A DNA stretch of 64,000 nt, taken from NCBI GenBank assembly GCA_023459215.1, contig JAEWVF010000026.1:1-64000 (forward strand), written 5' to 3'. Below the pieces are notes generated by a model. It had not been told where the DNA came from, did no database searches, and saw nothing but the letters and a program-made list of their open reading frames with translations. How positions within the stretch are numbered: the stretch's first letter is position 1; every line of letters begins with the position of its first letter. A program made the position numbers and the translations under genes. This document shows, one piece after another, positions 15,907 to 24,462 of the stretch. This DNA is from Chloroflexota bacterium (GTDB lineage: Bacteria > Chloroflexota > Anaerolineae > Anaerolineales > Villigracilaceae).

Positions 15907-16857
15907 ATGAAAACAAAAACAAGCTTGACCATCCTTTGTCTGTTTCTAATCTTGTTGCAAGCAGGCTGCGCTGAAATAAGCCAAGTTTCAGAGAATAGCA
16001 ACCCGATTACTACTGAAACTCCTGCAATCTCATCAACTTCATCAACTTCAACCCTACCTCCATTTTCATCTCCTGCCCCACTGCCAACACAGACCAGGGT
16101 TTTACGTGCAACACCAACAAACTCTTTACCTACTTTAACTGATGAGCAGGCACGTCAGGTCTTTTTATCTTTAGAAGATGAGAGTTGCCGCCTCCCGTGT
16201 TATTTAGGGATTGTTCCTGGTCAGACGTTATTAGAGGATGCAACTCAAAAACTGAGTTTGATGGGAGCTACCCTGCTGGGAACAAACAAGTATGTTTATC
16301 AGGGCGGGGAACTATATGAGTATTCCTATTATCTGGATATCGGTACGCCTGCAAAAGGTGTAGCACAGCATATTCGCTTTTTTGTTTTTGATGAAAAGAT
16401 TTTCAGAATGGGCGTAGAGATTCTTGGGGCTTCGTCGAAACAACTAATGATTGAACACTGGATGAGATATTCGATTCCGTCGTTGTTGGAAGAGTATGGT
16501 ATTCCAGATGCGGTAGATTCAGAGGTGGAAACCAATGTTTGGGTTTTGTACAATGATGCTGGCTTTTATATAGGAAACATGGGCGTCACCCGCGAAGCGA
16601 ATATTGTATGCCCTGGGTTTCGAATAGATGGCGCAGCCCACGCTTATCTGCTTCTATTTGATCCGCAAGCAAAAGACCTTCTGGCTGCATCCAGTGAGTT
16701 CGATGAAATATCCGCCTTTGACTTTGCTGATGGGTTTTTGCAAATAAACAAGCAGTTTATCCCGCCTATTGAAGTTTCCCTGGGCATTTCTCCAGAGCAA
16801 TTTTACAAACAAGTGATGGCTGACCCGACCGTTTGTTTTGAGCGGGTGAATCCGTGA
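15907..16857 (+). CDS. Putative lipoprotein, unknown function
   Basis: A 316-residue exported protein. A signal peptide ends in LQAGC with Cys21 as the lipid anchor, and a Ser/Thr/Pro-rich linker runs to about residue 75. The globular part contains the paired cysteines SCRLPC and a late VCFERVNP; I do not recognise the fold. AGAGG precedes the ATG. Codon use and base composition are more AT-rich than in the surroundings, together with the 360-bp region in front, which hints at separate origin. It converges on the SH3 lipoprotein gene across a shared terminator. Confidence 0.6.
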   Translation: MKTKTSLTILCLFLILLQAGCAEISQVSENSNPITTETPAISSTSSTSTLPPFSSPAPLPTQTRVLRATPTNSLPTLTDEQARQVFLSLEDESCRLPCYLGIVPGQTLLEDATQKLSLMGATLLGTNKYVYQGGELYEYSYYLDIGTPAKGVAQHIRFFVFDEKIFRMGVEILGASSKQLMIEHWMRYSIPSLLEEYGIPDAVDSEVETNVWVLYNDAGFYIGNMGVTREANIVCPGFRIDGAAHAYLLLFDPQAKDLLAASSEFDEISAFDFADGFLQINKQFIPPIEVSLGISPEQFYKQVMADPTVCFERVNP

Positions 16858-16977
16858 AGATTTAAGTATCTATTTCGATAATTGAGGCTGAGTTCGCCAC
16901 CCGCTTCTGTTGCCGCTACAATAAACAGATGGCTTTTGCCAACAACCGCACAGGGGTAGATAAATCCCAGTGAATGA

Positions 16978-17019
16978 AAAGGGATGCATGAATTATTCAA
17001 ATAACTCATGCATCCCTTT
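16978..17019. terminator. Bidirectional terminator
   Basis: The perfect arms GGGATGCATGA / TCATGCATCCC, extended by AAA/TTT, enclose a 14-nt loop between two convergent lipoprotein genes. T-rich tracts flank it. Confidence 0.85.
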
Positions 17020-17034
17020 ATTTTTTTATTTTTG

Positions 17035-17793
17035 CTACGGGCAGGCGAACGAAATGCTGACCGCGGTCGATTTGCCGGCGCTGTTGAAGGCTTCAACGCT
17101 GTAGGTGAAACTGCTGCCTGACGAGGCAGCGGCGGTATCGGTGAAAGCGCTGCTGTTGGCGGGCAACTCGACCAGTGTGCCGCCGTTGCGCAGCAGGCGG
17201 TAGCCGCTTTCATCGGTAGCGACATCCGTCCAACTCAGGTTGACCGTTACATCAGTGAAGGTGCAGGCAAAATCATAGGTCAATCCGCGTGGGGCGGCTG
17301 GCGGCGCGGCAGTGGCGGTCGGCGGCGGAGTTACTTCAGCCAGGGTGTGGGTGCTGCCGCTGGCGCTGGCGAATTCACCCCAGGCCCAGCAGGAGTCATT
17401 TTTCCCCGGCATTTTAACCACCCAGTAACCCTGCGGGCCGCGCCCGACAATATCCACGCTTTGCCCGGCTTTGAGCACCACCAATACCTTGTAGGATTCG
17501 CCCGGCCCGCTGCGGCAGTTGGTATTCTCGTTGATTTTCAACACCGGCGGCGCGTAAGTTGGAGTGATGGTCGGGCTGGCAGTAGCGGTGGCGGTTGGCG
17601 GCAGCGGAGTAGAACTCGGGCTGGGTGTGGCCGTCTTGTAGAGCGCCTGGGTCACCTGGGCGGCCACTGTGGCGGCAACACTGGTTTCATCCAGTCCCGA
17701 AGTTTCTTCGGGGCTGGCCTGGGGCAGGTTGCAGGCGCTGGTAATCAGCAGGATGACAAGAATCAGGAAACGGGGTAGCGAATGGGCAGTCAT
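17035..17793 (-). CDS. Lipoprotein with bacterial SH3 and fibronectin-III-like domains
   Basis: A 252-residue exported protein. The signal peptide ends in ITSAC (lipid Cys21). A Thr/Pro-rich stalk runs to about residue 80. An SH3b domain at about 82-145 has the typical NCRSGPGESYKVLVVLKAG, and a fibronectin-like domain at about 165-252 has LSWTDVATDESGYRLLRNG. Such proteins are usually tethered at the outer face of the cell and may bind cell-wall or polymer ligands. The function is unknown. Confidence 0.75.
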   Translation of the reverse strand: MTAHSLPRFLILVILLITSACNLPQASPEETSGLDETSVAATVAAQVTQALYKTATPSPSSTPLPPTATATASPTITPTYAPPVLKINENTNCRSGPGESYKVLVVLKAGQSVDIVGRGPQGYWVVKMPGKNDSCWAWGEFASASGSTHTLAEVTPPPTATAAPPAAPRGLTYDFACTFTDVTVNLSWTDVATDESGYRLLRNGGTLVELPANSSAFTDTAAASSGSSFTYSVEAFNSAGKSTAVSISFACP

Positions 17794-17849
17794 GGCGATT
17801 TCTCCTCGGTTTTGATTCTACGGCATCTGCACCGGGAAGGCAATCGCGA

Positions 17850-18596
17850 TTATTCGCTCAATTCGGGCAGCCGGTTGGATTTTGCCTGCCAATCCTTGAT
17901 TGCGAAGGGGATGTAGAGCAGCGAAACAATCGTCAAGGCAATCACTTCAAGCTGGATGATGTACCAGGGCCAGGGGGCCAGCAGATCGATCAGGCTGGGG
18001 AATTCGGGTTTGTGGGCGATGAACAGGTAATTACTGCCCAAAACCATATTGATACCGAACACGAAAACCATGTAGATGTTGGTCCACAGGATAACGCGTT
18101 TGAAGGAGGCCAGGGTTGGGCGGAAACCTTCCACGGCCGTCATGTAGATTGGCGAGAGGAAAATGGCGCCGTGGGCGACCAGGGTTTGGAAGGCGCGGAA
18201 ATGCGGCAGCCCGTAGATACCAGCATCCGGGGTCAGCAGGGCCTGCAATGTGCCGCCGATGCCGAGAAAATAGGCCATTTCGTAGATTGGATAGTTGCGT
18301 TTGAGCAGCATGAAAACACTCAACCAGATAAAAATGCTGCACAGGTGGAATGGCAGGTTGTTTTGGACTGTCCAGGTTCCGTGATAGAGGCTCCAGCCCT
18401 GCCAGGACAGTTCGGCCACAACCAGCGTCCCGGCCAGCAGCCAGCGCACCTTGCGGCGGGCGTTTTCGTCCCAGGTTTTGCGGAAGTGAAAGAAAGACAA
18501 TCCGATCAAGGCGATGACCGCCAGCGCGGAAAGATGACCCGCGTCGAAGAGAACAAAAGCCGGGCCGGGATAATCGGGGCTGAAATAAATTTCCAT
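17850..18596 (-). CDS. YwaF-like integral membrane protein (TIGR02206 family)
   Basis: A 248-residue protein with about seven membrane helices, matching the YwaF/TIGR02206 family by its LPFHLCSI segment and the conserved GIGGTLQALLTPD region. The family's function is not known. CAGGAG precedes the ATG. It lies between the SH3 lipoprotein gene and the terminator of the signalling cluster, so it is probably its own unit. Confidence 0.8.
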   Translation of the reverse strand: MEIYFSPDYPGPAFVLFDAGHLSALAVIALIGLSFFHFRKTWDENARRKVRWLLAGTLVVAELSWQGWSLYHGTWTVQNNLPFHLCSIFIWLSVFMLLKRNYPIYEMAYFLGIGGTLQALLTPDAGIYGLPHFRAFQTLVAHGAIFLSPIYMTAVEGFRPTLASFKRVILWTNIYMVFVFGINMVLGSNYLFIAHKPEFPSLIDLLAPWPWYIIQLEVIALTIVSLLYIPFAIKDWQAKSNRLPELSE

Positions 18597-18675
18597 GGAA
18601 GCTCCTGATGCGGTTTTTCTGAATCAACCCCAATGCAGTCAAATCGCTTCCATCTCTGACCATAAGCGTTAAAAA

Positions 18676-18704
18676 AAGCGCCACATCTTTTCGACATGGC
18701 GCTT
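18676..18704 (-). terminator. Terminator of the sensor-kinase cluster
   Basis: The arms AAGCGCCA / TGGCGCTT enclose a 13-nt loop and T7 follows on the minus strand, directly behind the gene ending at 18721. Confidence 0.85.
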
Positions 18705-18720
18705 GTGGTTCCTGTGTTGA

Positions 18721-20274
18721 TTAGACCAGGGCGGTTAATTCAGCGGTTGTGTACGGCTTGAGGGCAACATGGGTGATGCCGTGCCGGCTGAAGCGGTTGA
18801 CCGCTTCCACGCTGGGGGCCGCCGATACGATCACAGTCTTGGCTTGCAGGTTGTGGGCCTTGATTTGGGCCAGGATGTCCTCGAGCGGAGCGCCAAACAG
18901 GGCTTCATCCACCAGCACCAGGTCAGCGGCCTGGATGGCGGTTGCCCGGCTGACGTTATGACCGGCGGCTTTGAGCGTTTCCGTGGCAAAAGTTGCCCAG
19001 GGATCGTTGTCGTCCACCAGCAGGACATTTTTAGCGCCGCTGGACAGGAGTGGGCTTTGCGGGTTGTTTGCCGCCGGCAGCCAGATTTCAACCGTGGTGC
19101 CTTTGTAGGGGGCGCTCTGGATGGCGATGTTGCCATGGTGTTGGTTGACCACCAGCAGGGTGGCCGGCAGCCCCAGGCCGGTGTGATTTTCCTTGGTACT
19201 GACGAAGGCCGCCCAAACCTTGTCCTTCATTTCACCCAGGATGCCGGTTCCGTCATCGGCAATCGAGATCAGCACCCGTTCGTTGGCCACAGTTCCGACA
19301 TGGACGTAAATCCGCTTGGCGTGGGCTTCGACCGAGTTCTTCAGGATGTTCTGCAAGGCGCGCACCATCTGGGCGCTATCGGCCTGGATGTGCGGGGTAT
19401 TGGGTTCCACTTCGATGGTGACCAGCGCCTCGGGCAGCCCAATCTGGCTGGCGGCGGCGCGGACCAGGTCGGCGGCCATGACTGGCCGGGTCTGCGGTTC
19501 GCGGATCGGCCCGAGCAGGTTTTCCTTGACTTCGACAATCAGGCGCGCGCTTTCAGCGAGCAGGTCCAGGTCTTCCTGGTCGATTTTGCCGCTGGCGGCA
19601 TCGGCGCGGATGCGTTCCACGGCGGTGGTCATCGGCAGGGCTTTGTTGCCGATCCAGTGGATGGCCTGGGTGGTGGCGGCGGTCAGGGCTTCGTAGGTTT
19701 TGGCGCGCAGCAATTCATCATTGGCGCGCTGTAATTCGTTGAGCAGGTACGCGTTATTGATGGCGACGGCCAGTTGGTCGGCCATGGTTTGCAGGGTCAG
19801 GATGTCTTCATCACTGAAGGCGCGTTCTTCGGTGCTTTGAACAGTTACCGCGCCCAAGACTTTCTCGCCAACCACCAGCGGCAGAGCCATCTCGGAGCGG
19901 GTCAGCGGCAGGTAGGGATTCTTGAAGTGGACCGCGTCTTCGCCGACATCCAGGGCGATGCGCGCCTGGCGGTGGAGGATCGACCAGCCGATCATCGAAT
20001 GGTCGGCGGCTTCGAGTTTGTATCCGGCCTTGATCATCTCTTTCCCGGCGTCGCCGCGGCCAGCGCGCAGAACGGCGTTTTCCCCGTTTTCATCCAGCAG
20101 GAAAACCCCGGCATAATAAAAACCGTACGAATCGCAGATGATATCGACGGTTTTTGGCAACAATTCATACAGGTCAAGAATGGATGTGACCTGTTTGCCG
20201 ACCTGGCTGGCGGCTTCGAGCAGGCGCGCCCGTCGTTCGGCTTTTTGCAGTTCGGTTTGGGCTTGCGGGGTCAT
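18721..20274 (-). CDS. Hybrid histidine kinase: GAF - kinase - receiver
   Basis: A 517-residue cytosolic signalling protein. A GAF domain spans about 20-185. A short dimerisation region with H206 in AIHWIGNK follows, then an HATPase domain (N-box NILKNSVEA, DDGTGI, GLGLP) to about 405, and a receiver-like domain (LLVDDNDPW, acceptor Asp in DLVLVD, Lys in ALKPY) to the end. The histidine motif is not a standard HisKA box and is shared with the protein at 20700. It starts 3 nt after the stop of the receiver gene, so the two are coupled. The input ligand is unknown. Confidence 0.85.
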   Translation of the reverse strand: MTPQAQTELQKAERRARLLEAASQVGKQVTSILDLYELLPKTVDIICDSYGFYYAGVFLLDENGENAVLRAGRGDAGKEMIKAGYKLEAADHSMIGWSILHRQARIALDVGEDAVHFKNPYLPLTRSEMALPLVVGEKVLGAVTVQSTEERAFSDEDILTLQTMADQLAVAINNAYLLNELQRANDELLRAKTYEALTAATTQAIHWIGNKALPMTTAVERIRADAASGKIDQEDLDLLAESARLIVEVKENLLGPIREPQTRPVMAADLVRAAASQIGLPEALVTIEVEPNTPHIQADSAQMVRALQNILKNSVEAHAKRIYVHVGTVANERVLISIADDGTGILGEMKDKVWAAFVSTKENHTGLGLPATLLVVNQHHGNIAIQSAPYKGTTVEIWLPAANNPQSPLLSSGAKNVLLVDDNDPWATFATETLKAAGHNVSRATAIQAADLVLVDEALFGAPLEDILAQIKAHNLQAKTVIVSAAPSVEAVNRFSRHGITHVALKPYTTAELTALV

Positions 20275-20277
20275 ATA

Positions 20278-20664
20278 TCAGCCTCCACTCAAAATAGTTT
20301 GGATTTGTTCGAGAACGTATTGCTCGCGGCCCTTGACGTTAAATCCGCGCGCGCCGCGTTTGGCGGCCTCGCTGGCGCGGGTTGGGTCGTCATAGGCGCT
20401 CAGGATCATGACCGCCATCTCAGGCCAGGTTTCATGGATCCGTTCCAGCATATCGAGACCGGCATCATCTGCGGGGGTGCCGCCGAAGCCGGGCATGTTC
20501 AGGTCGAGCAGCACCAGGTCGAAGTTTTTCGGATTGGCCTGCAAGGTTTGCCAGCCCTCGTCACAGCCTGGGGCGGTTTCGACTTCGAACCCGGCGCGCA
20601 TCAGCGTTTTTTGCATACTGCGCGCTACGGCTGCTTCGTCGTCAACAATAAGAATTTTGGGCAT
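20278..20664 (-). CDS. Single-domain response regulator
   Basis: A 128-residue stand-alone CheY-like receiver with no output domain. The acidic pair is in VDDEAAVARS, the phosphoacceptor Asp in LVLLDLNMP, and the conserved Lys in FNVKGREQ, where the usual Pro is missing. A 6-residue insertion (GTPADD) sits after GFG. The ATG at 20664 has a perfect AGGAGG 4 nt upstream. It lies between two histidine kinases and probably shuttles phosphate among them. Confidence 0.9.
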   Translation of the reverse strand: MPKILIVDDEAAVARSMQKTLMRAGFEVETAPGCDEGWQTLQANPKNFDLVLLDLNMPGFGGTPADDAGLDMLERIHETWPEMAVMILSAYDDPTRASEAAKRGARGFNVKGREQYVLEQIQTILSGG

Positions 20665-20699
20665 GTCGCCTCCTTGAAACACAGCGGATGAATAAAAAA

Positions 20700-22517
20700 T
20701 TACAGATCAGCGCTTTGGCTGCTGATGGGTAATGTGACGATAAATGTGGCACCGTTCCCGGGCGTAGATTCTACCGATATTTTACCTCGTGCCTGGTTTA
20801 CAATCTCCATACAGGCTGAAAGACCCAGGCCGGTGCCGCCGCGGTTGCCTTTGGTGGTAAAAAAGGAAACCCAGATTTTTTCGAGCAAATCGGGCGGGAT
20901 GCCTGGCCCGTTATCCTGTACCCGGCTGACAATGTTCTGACCGTCTTCGGCCAGATACATGCGCACCCAGATGTGGGCGTCTGCCTGCCCGGACATCGCT
21001 TCCCAGGCATTTTTAATCAGGTTGTTAAATACCTGGCCGAGCTGGCGCGAGTCGCCATAGATAGCCGGCAGGTTGTCGGCCAGTTCCAGGCTGATTGCGC
21101 CATCGGGCAGGCCCATTTCGAATACGGTGCTGCGCACCAATTGGGCCAGGTCTATATCCGCTTCTTTTTTGAGCCGGGCCGGCCCAATCAGGTCTTCTTT
21201 AATATCGAGAATCGTTTTGGCGCTTTGCTCGATGATGTCCAGGTCTTCCAGGATCGATTCCAGCCCGAGCGGCAGGGGGCGCTTGGGTAGCTGGAACTCG
21301 GGGCTGAGTGTTTCCAGTGTGGAGAAAACCTCCTGCGCGGCGGCCCAATTGGGGTGGGCGCGTGTCTTTTCATCCGCATTGGCCAGCAAAGCCCGGAACA
21401 GGGCGGACATCTCCAGCAAATCATCGCGCACGCGTTTGGCGCTGGCCGGGATCGGGGCGGCCTTGTTGCCCACCCAGTGAATGGCCTCGCCGGTGGCGGT
21501 GGCAATGGCCTGCAAGGTTTTATTGCGCAGCAGTTCCTGGTTGGCCTGGTTCAGATCGCGCAACAGGCGGGCATTGTTGATGGCAATTGCGGCCTGGTTG
21601 GCCAGGGTCTGGAAGGCGGCCTGGTCGTCCTCGGTCAGCGGTTCTTCCGGGTTGCTGTGTACCGTTAACGCGCCGAGCGCATGGCCCTTGACCAGCAGCG
21701 GCAAGGTCATTTCGTTGGAGGTGATGTGGATTTTTCCCTGGCGAATGGCCGCGCCAACGAGCGGATCGGTTGCCACCCGCAGCCTGCTTGCGCTGAATTC
21801 GGCGTTGTGCCCGGCCTTGAGTTCAGCCCATTCTCCCGAAGCCTCGAGCAAAAAAACTGCTGCGCGCGCGAACCCGTATTCTTCGCACACCACCTGGACG
21901 GTGACGTTCAGTAGCTCGTCGAGATCGAGGATCGAGGTAATGATTTGCCCGACGCGCGCCCCGGCCTCGAGCAGCCGCTGGCGGCGCTGGAGCAGGATGA
22001 TCATGCGCCGGTTTTGTTCGTTGAGAAACTCGTTGCGTTCAGCGGCGCGGGTCAATTCGCGGATATTGCCCTCCAGCCGGGCAACCAGTTCGGATGCAAA
22101 ATCCTGCTGGTAATTGCTGACATCCTCCACGGTTTCACGCTTGCCGCCCAGGAATTCGAGCAGGGCGGTGGCGATTTCATCGACATCGCTGGATTTATCG
22201 AGATAACCGGCGAAACCGGCGGCCAGGGTGCGTTCGCGCGCCTGGGGAGCGTCATCGGAACTGTAGGCCACCAGTGGGGTATTGGGCAGGAGCGTGCGCA
22301 GGCGGGCGGCGACCTCGCGCCCGCTCATTTGCGGCAGGTTGATGTCGAGCAGGACCAGGTCGGGCTGGGTATCGACCGCCAGTTCCAATCCGTCGAGCGG
22401 GTTATCGGCTTCGAGAATGATGAATTGGCGCCCTAACATGCGCCGAATCAACGAACGCGATTCGGCGTTATCTTCGATGTAGAGCAGTTTGGGCAGTTTG
22501 CGCGGGTCGTTGCTCAT
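20700..22517 (-). CDS. Histidine kinase: receiver - GAF - kinase
   Basis: A 605-residue protein. The N-terminal receiver (residues 9-125, acceptor D58, Lys in GYLDKSS) is followed by a coiled linker (about 140-190), a GAF domain (about 190-320), a dimerisation segment with H347 in AIHWVGNK, and an HATPase domain (NLIKNAWEAM, DNGPGIPPD, GGTGLGLS). The order mirrors the protein at 18721 with the receiver moved to the front. The ATG overlaps the stop of the gene upstream (ATGA). Signal and output are unknown. Confidence 0.87.
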   Translation of the reverse strand: MSNDPRKLPKLLYIEDNAESRSLIRRMLGRQFIILEADNPLDGLELAVDTQPDLVLLDINLPQMSGREVAARLRTLLPNTPLVAYSSDDAPQARERTLAAGFAGYLDKSSDVDEIATALLEFLGGKRETVEDVSNYQQDFASELVARLEGNIRELTRAAERNEFLNEQNRRMIILLQRRQRLLEAGARVGQIITSILDLDELLNVTVQVVCEEYGFARAAVFLLEASGEWAELKAGHNAEFSASRLRVATDPLVGAAIRQGKIHITSNEMTLPLLVKGHALGALTVHSNPEEPLTEDDQAAFQTLANQAAIAINNARLLRDLNQANQELLRNKTLQAIATATGEAIHWVGNKAAPIPASAKRVRDDLLEMSALFRALLANADEKTRAHPNWAAAQEVFSTLETLSPEFQLPKRPLPLGLESILEDLDIIEQSAKTILDIKEDLIGPARLKKEADIDLAQLVRSTVFEMGLPDGAISLELADNLPAIYGDSRQLGQVFNNLIKNAWEAMSGQADAHIWVRMYLAEDGQNIVSRVQDNGPGIPPDLLEKIWVSFFTTKGNRGGTGLGLSACMEIVNQARGKISVESTPGNGATFIVTLPISSQSADL

Positions 22518-24310
22518 GGCAGGGAGAAGAAGAAAGTGGCGCCTTTGCCCGGTTCCGATGCTGACCAGATTTTGCCGCCATGCCTTTGCAGGATGCGCTG
22601 GACAATGGCCAGGCCGACGCCCGTTCCTTCGAATTCGTTATCGTGGTGCAGGCGATGGAATACCCGAAAGATTTTTTCGGCATATTTCATTTCGAACCCG
22701 ATGCCGTTATCGCGCACGAAATAGATGGTTTCATCGTTTTGTTTCAGACTGCCGATTTCGACCTCGGGTTTTTCTGTTGTGCTGGTATACGTGAAGGCGT
22801 TTTCGATTAAATTGGTCATGACTTGCTGCATCATGCCAAAGTCGGCTTTGCAATCGGGCAGTTCTGCGATTTTCCAGATGGTTTTGCGTTCTGGATATTT
22901 TTCATCAAGCGCTTTGGTGATGTTTTCGATGATTGGTTTTAAGTTCAGGGTGGTTAAGCGTAGTGTCTGGCGTCCAATCCGCGAGAAATTGAGCAGGTCA
23001 TCGATCAGTCTGCCCATTTTCTTGCCGCTTTCGTTGATTTTTTTCAGGTATTGCATTCCAGATGAGTCGATCTGGTTTTCCTGGTCTGTCATCAGGATTT
23101 GGGAAAATCCGACCATCGCCCGCAGGGGAGAGCGTAAATCGTGCGAAACGGAATAGGAGAAAGATTCCAATTCATGGTTGATTTCTTCCAGGTTGCGGGC
23201 GTTGGTGATGGCCAGACCAGCGTAACCGGCAAAAAGCTGTAACGCTTCGATTTTTTCCTCGCTAATTGGCTCGTTGGTGATAGCGTTATCGACCGTGATG
23301 AGGGCTACTGGTTGCCTTCCCGACCAGGCGGCCAGGGTCAGATGGTTTTTTACGCCATACATTGGGCTGTCTGGCGTGAGTTTATGATATTCACTGTAAT
23401 TCTTGATCAGGCTGATACCGTCGGGGTTTTTTCGGGCAGTGCCCCAGTCATCATAGCGGCTGGCATCGCGCACATAGTGGCTGATATCCTCCAGGTTGCC
23501 TTGCCGGTCGGTGCCGTAGGTGCCCTGAATGATGTTCAGGTTTTCGTCGTAAAGAAACAGGCCAACCCGGTCGAATCCCAGTCCCTTTTGAATGCTTTGA
23601 TGGATTTTCTTGAGACACCAGTCCAGGTCAGCGGCCTGGGTTACATCTTTACCTAGTTCGATTACCTTGCGGAGCAATCTGCTGCGTATTTTCTCGCGTT
23701 CTTCCGCTTCCTGCTTTTGCTGGCCTTCCTGGCGGGCGCGTTTTAGCGCGTCAATCACGATCCTGGCTGCCAGGATTTGCAAGGCGGCGACCAGCGTAAA
23801 GTAAATTGTGCTGTCGAGCCAGATGCTGAGGCTATTGTTGCTTACCCTGGGGATGGGCAGGGTTCCGGTTTGTTCGAAGTACAGGAGCGCGTAACCTGAG
23901 GCGATACACAACAAGGTAATGAAAATGGTCCAGGTTGGGTTGGCTGTTACCAGGCCGGCCATGGCCAGAACAACCAGGTAGCCCATATAGGCCGAACTGG
24001 GAATGCCGCCGCCCGTGTACGCCGCTGCGGTGAAGATGATCCAGGTAGCAAGTACCAGAACAATCGAAGCTGCCCGGGGTTTCCCTGCGCGCAAGAGCAG
24101 GAACATGACTGCTACAGTGAGAAGGATTGAAGCGAACTGCAAACCATAACGAAGGCTGTTTGATGGGTCGTTGAAAATATTAATAACGGTATAAGCGGCC
24201 CCCACCATCGCAACGAAGCCCAAAACCACCCGTAATATACGCGCAGTATAGTGCTGAATGTCATCCTTGACATCAGGCAGGGCGGCTAATTTTTGCAGGA
24301 ATTTCATCAT
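22514..24310 (-). CDS. Membrane sensor histidine kinase with GAF domain
   Basis: A 598-residue kinase and first gene of the four-gene cluster. About six membrane helices occupy residues 25-190. A charged coiled segment (about 188-215) leads to a GAF domain (about 225-370), a standard HisKA domain with H390 in SHDLRSPL, and an HATPase domain (NLIENAFTY, DNGIGF, GTGVGLAI). It is the only canonical HisKA kinase of the cluster and probably feeds the receivers encoded behind it. Two adjacent ATGs (24310 and 24307) are possible starts. Confidence 0.88.
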   Translation of the reverse strand: MMKFLQKLAALPDVKDDIQHYTARILRVVLGFVAMVGAAYTVINIFNDPSNSLRYGLQFASILLTVAVMFLLLRAGKPRAASIVLVLATWIIFTAAAYTGGGIPSSAYMGYLVVLAMAGLVTANPTWTIFITLLCIASGYALLYFEQTGTLPIPRVSNNSLSIWLDSTIYFTLVAALQILAARIVIDALKRARQEGQQKQEAEEREKIRSRLLRKVIELGKDVTQAADLDWCLKKIHQSIQKGLGFDRVGLFLYDENLNIIQGTYGTDRQGNLEDISHYVRDASRYDDWGTARKNPDGISLIKNYSEYHKLTPDSPMYGVKNHLTLAAWSGRQPVALITVDNAITNEPISEEKIEALQLFAGYAGLAITNARNLEEINHELESFSYSVSHDLRSPLRAMVGFSQILMTDQENQIDSSGMQYLKKINESGKKMGRLIDDLLNFSRIGRQTLRLTTLNLKPIIENITKALDEKYPERKTIWKIAELPDCKADFGMMQQVMTNLIENAFTYTSTTEKPEVEIGSLKQNDETIYFVRDNGIGFEMKYAEKIFRVFHRLHHDNEFEGTGVGLAIVQRILQRHGGKIWSASEPGKGATFFFSLP

Positions 24311-24336
24311 GAGCGATGTTTTCTATACCCGTCCCG

Positions 24337-24381
24337 GTCACAAATTGCGTTTTTTAAGAGCATGAGCGCGCAATTTGTGAC
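24337..24381. terminator. Hairpin between the membrane GT-like gene and the kinase cluster
   Basis: The perfect 13-bp arms GTCACAAATTGCG / CGCAATTTGTGAC enclose a 19-nt loop. No good T tract follows on the minus strand. It may terminate the gene ending at 24463 or act on the kinase transcript. Confidence 0.5.
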
Positions 24382-24462
24382 TACGGGCATTCTATGTAAA
24401 CAGTTTTGGGATTGCCTGACTTTTTTTGTCTTGTTGACTTCAATATAATTATTTTACTGCTT

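Noticed and set aside
16803..17225. Minus-strand frame reading through the SH3 lipoprotein end and the convergent gap
   Set aside because: It crosses a terminator and overlaps a well-supported lipoprotein in another frame.
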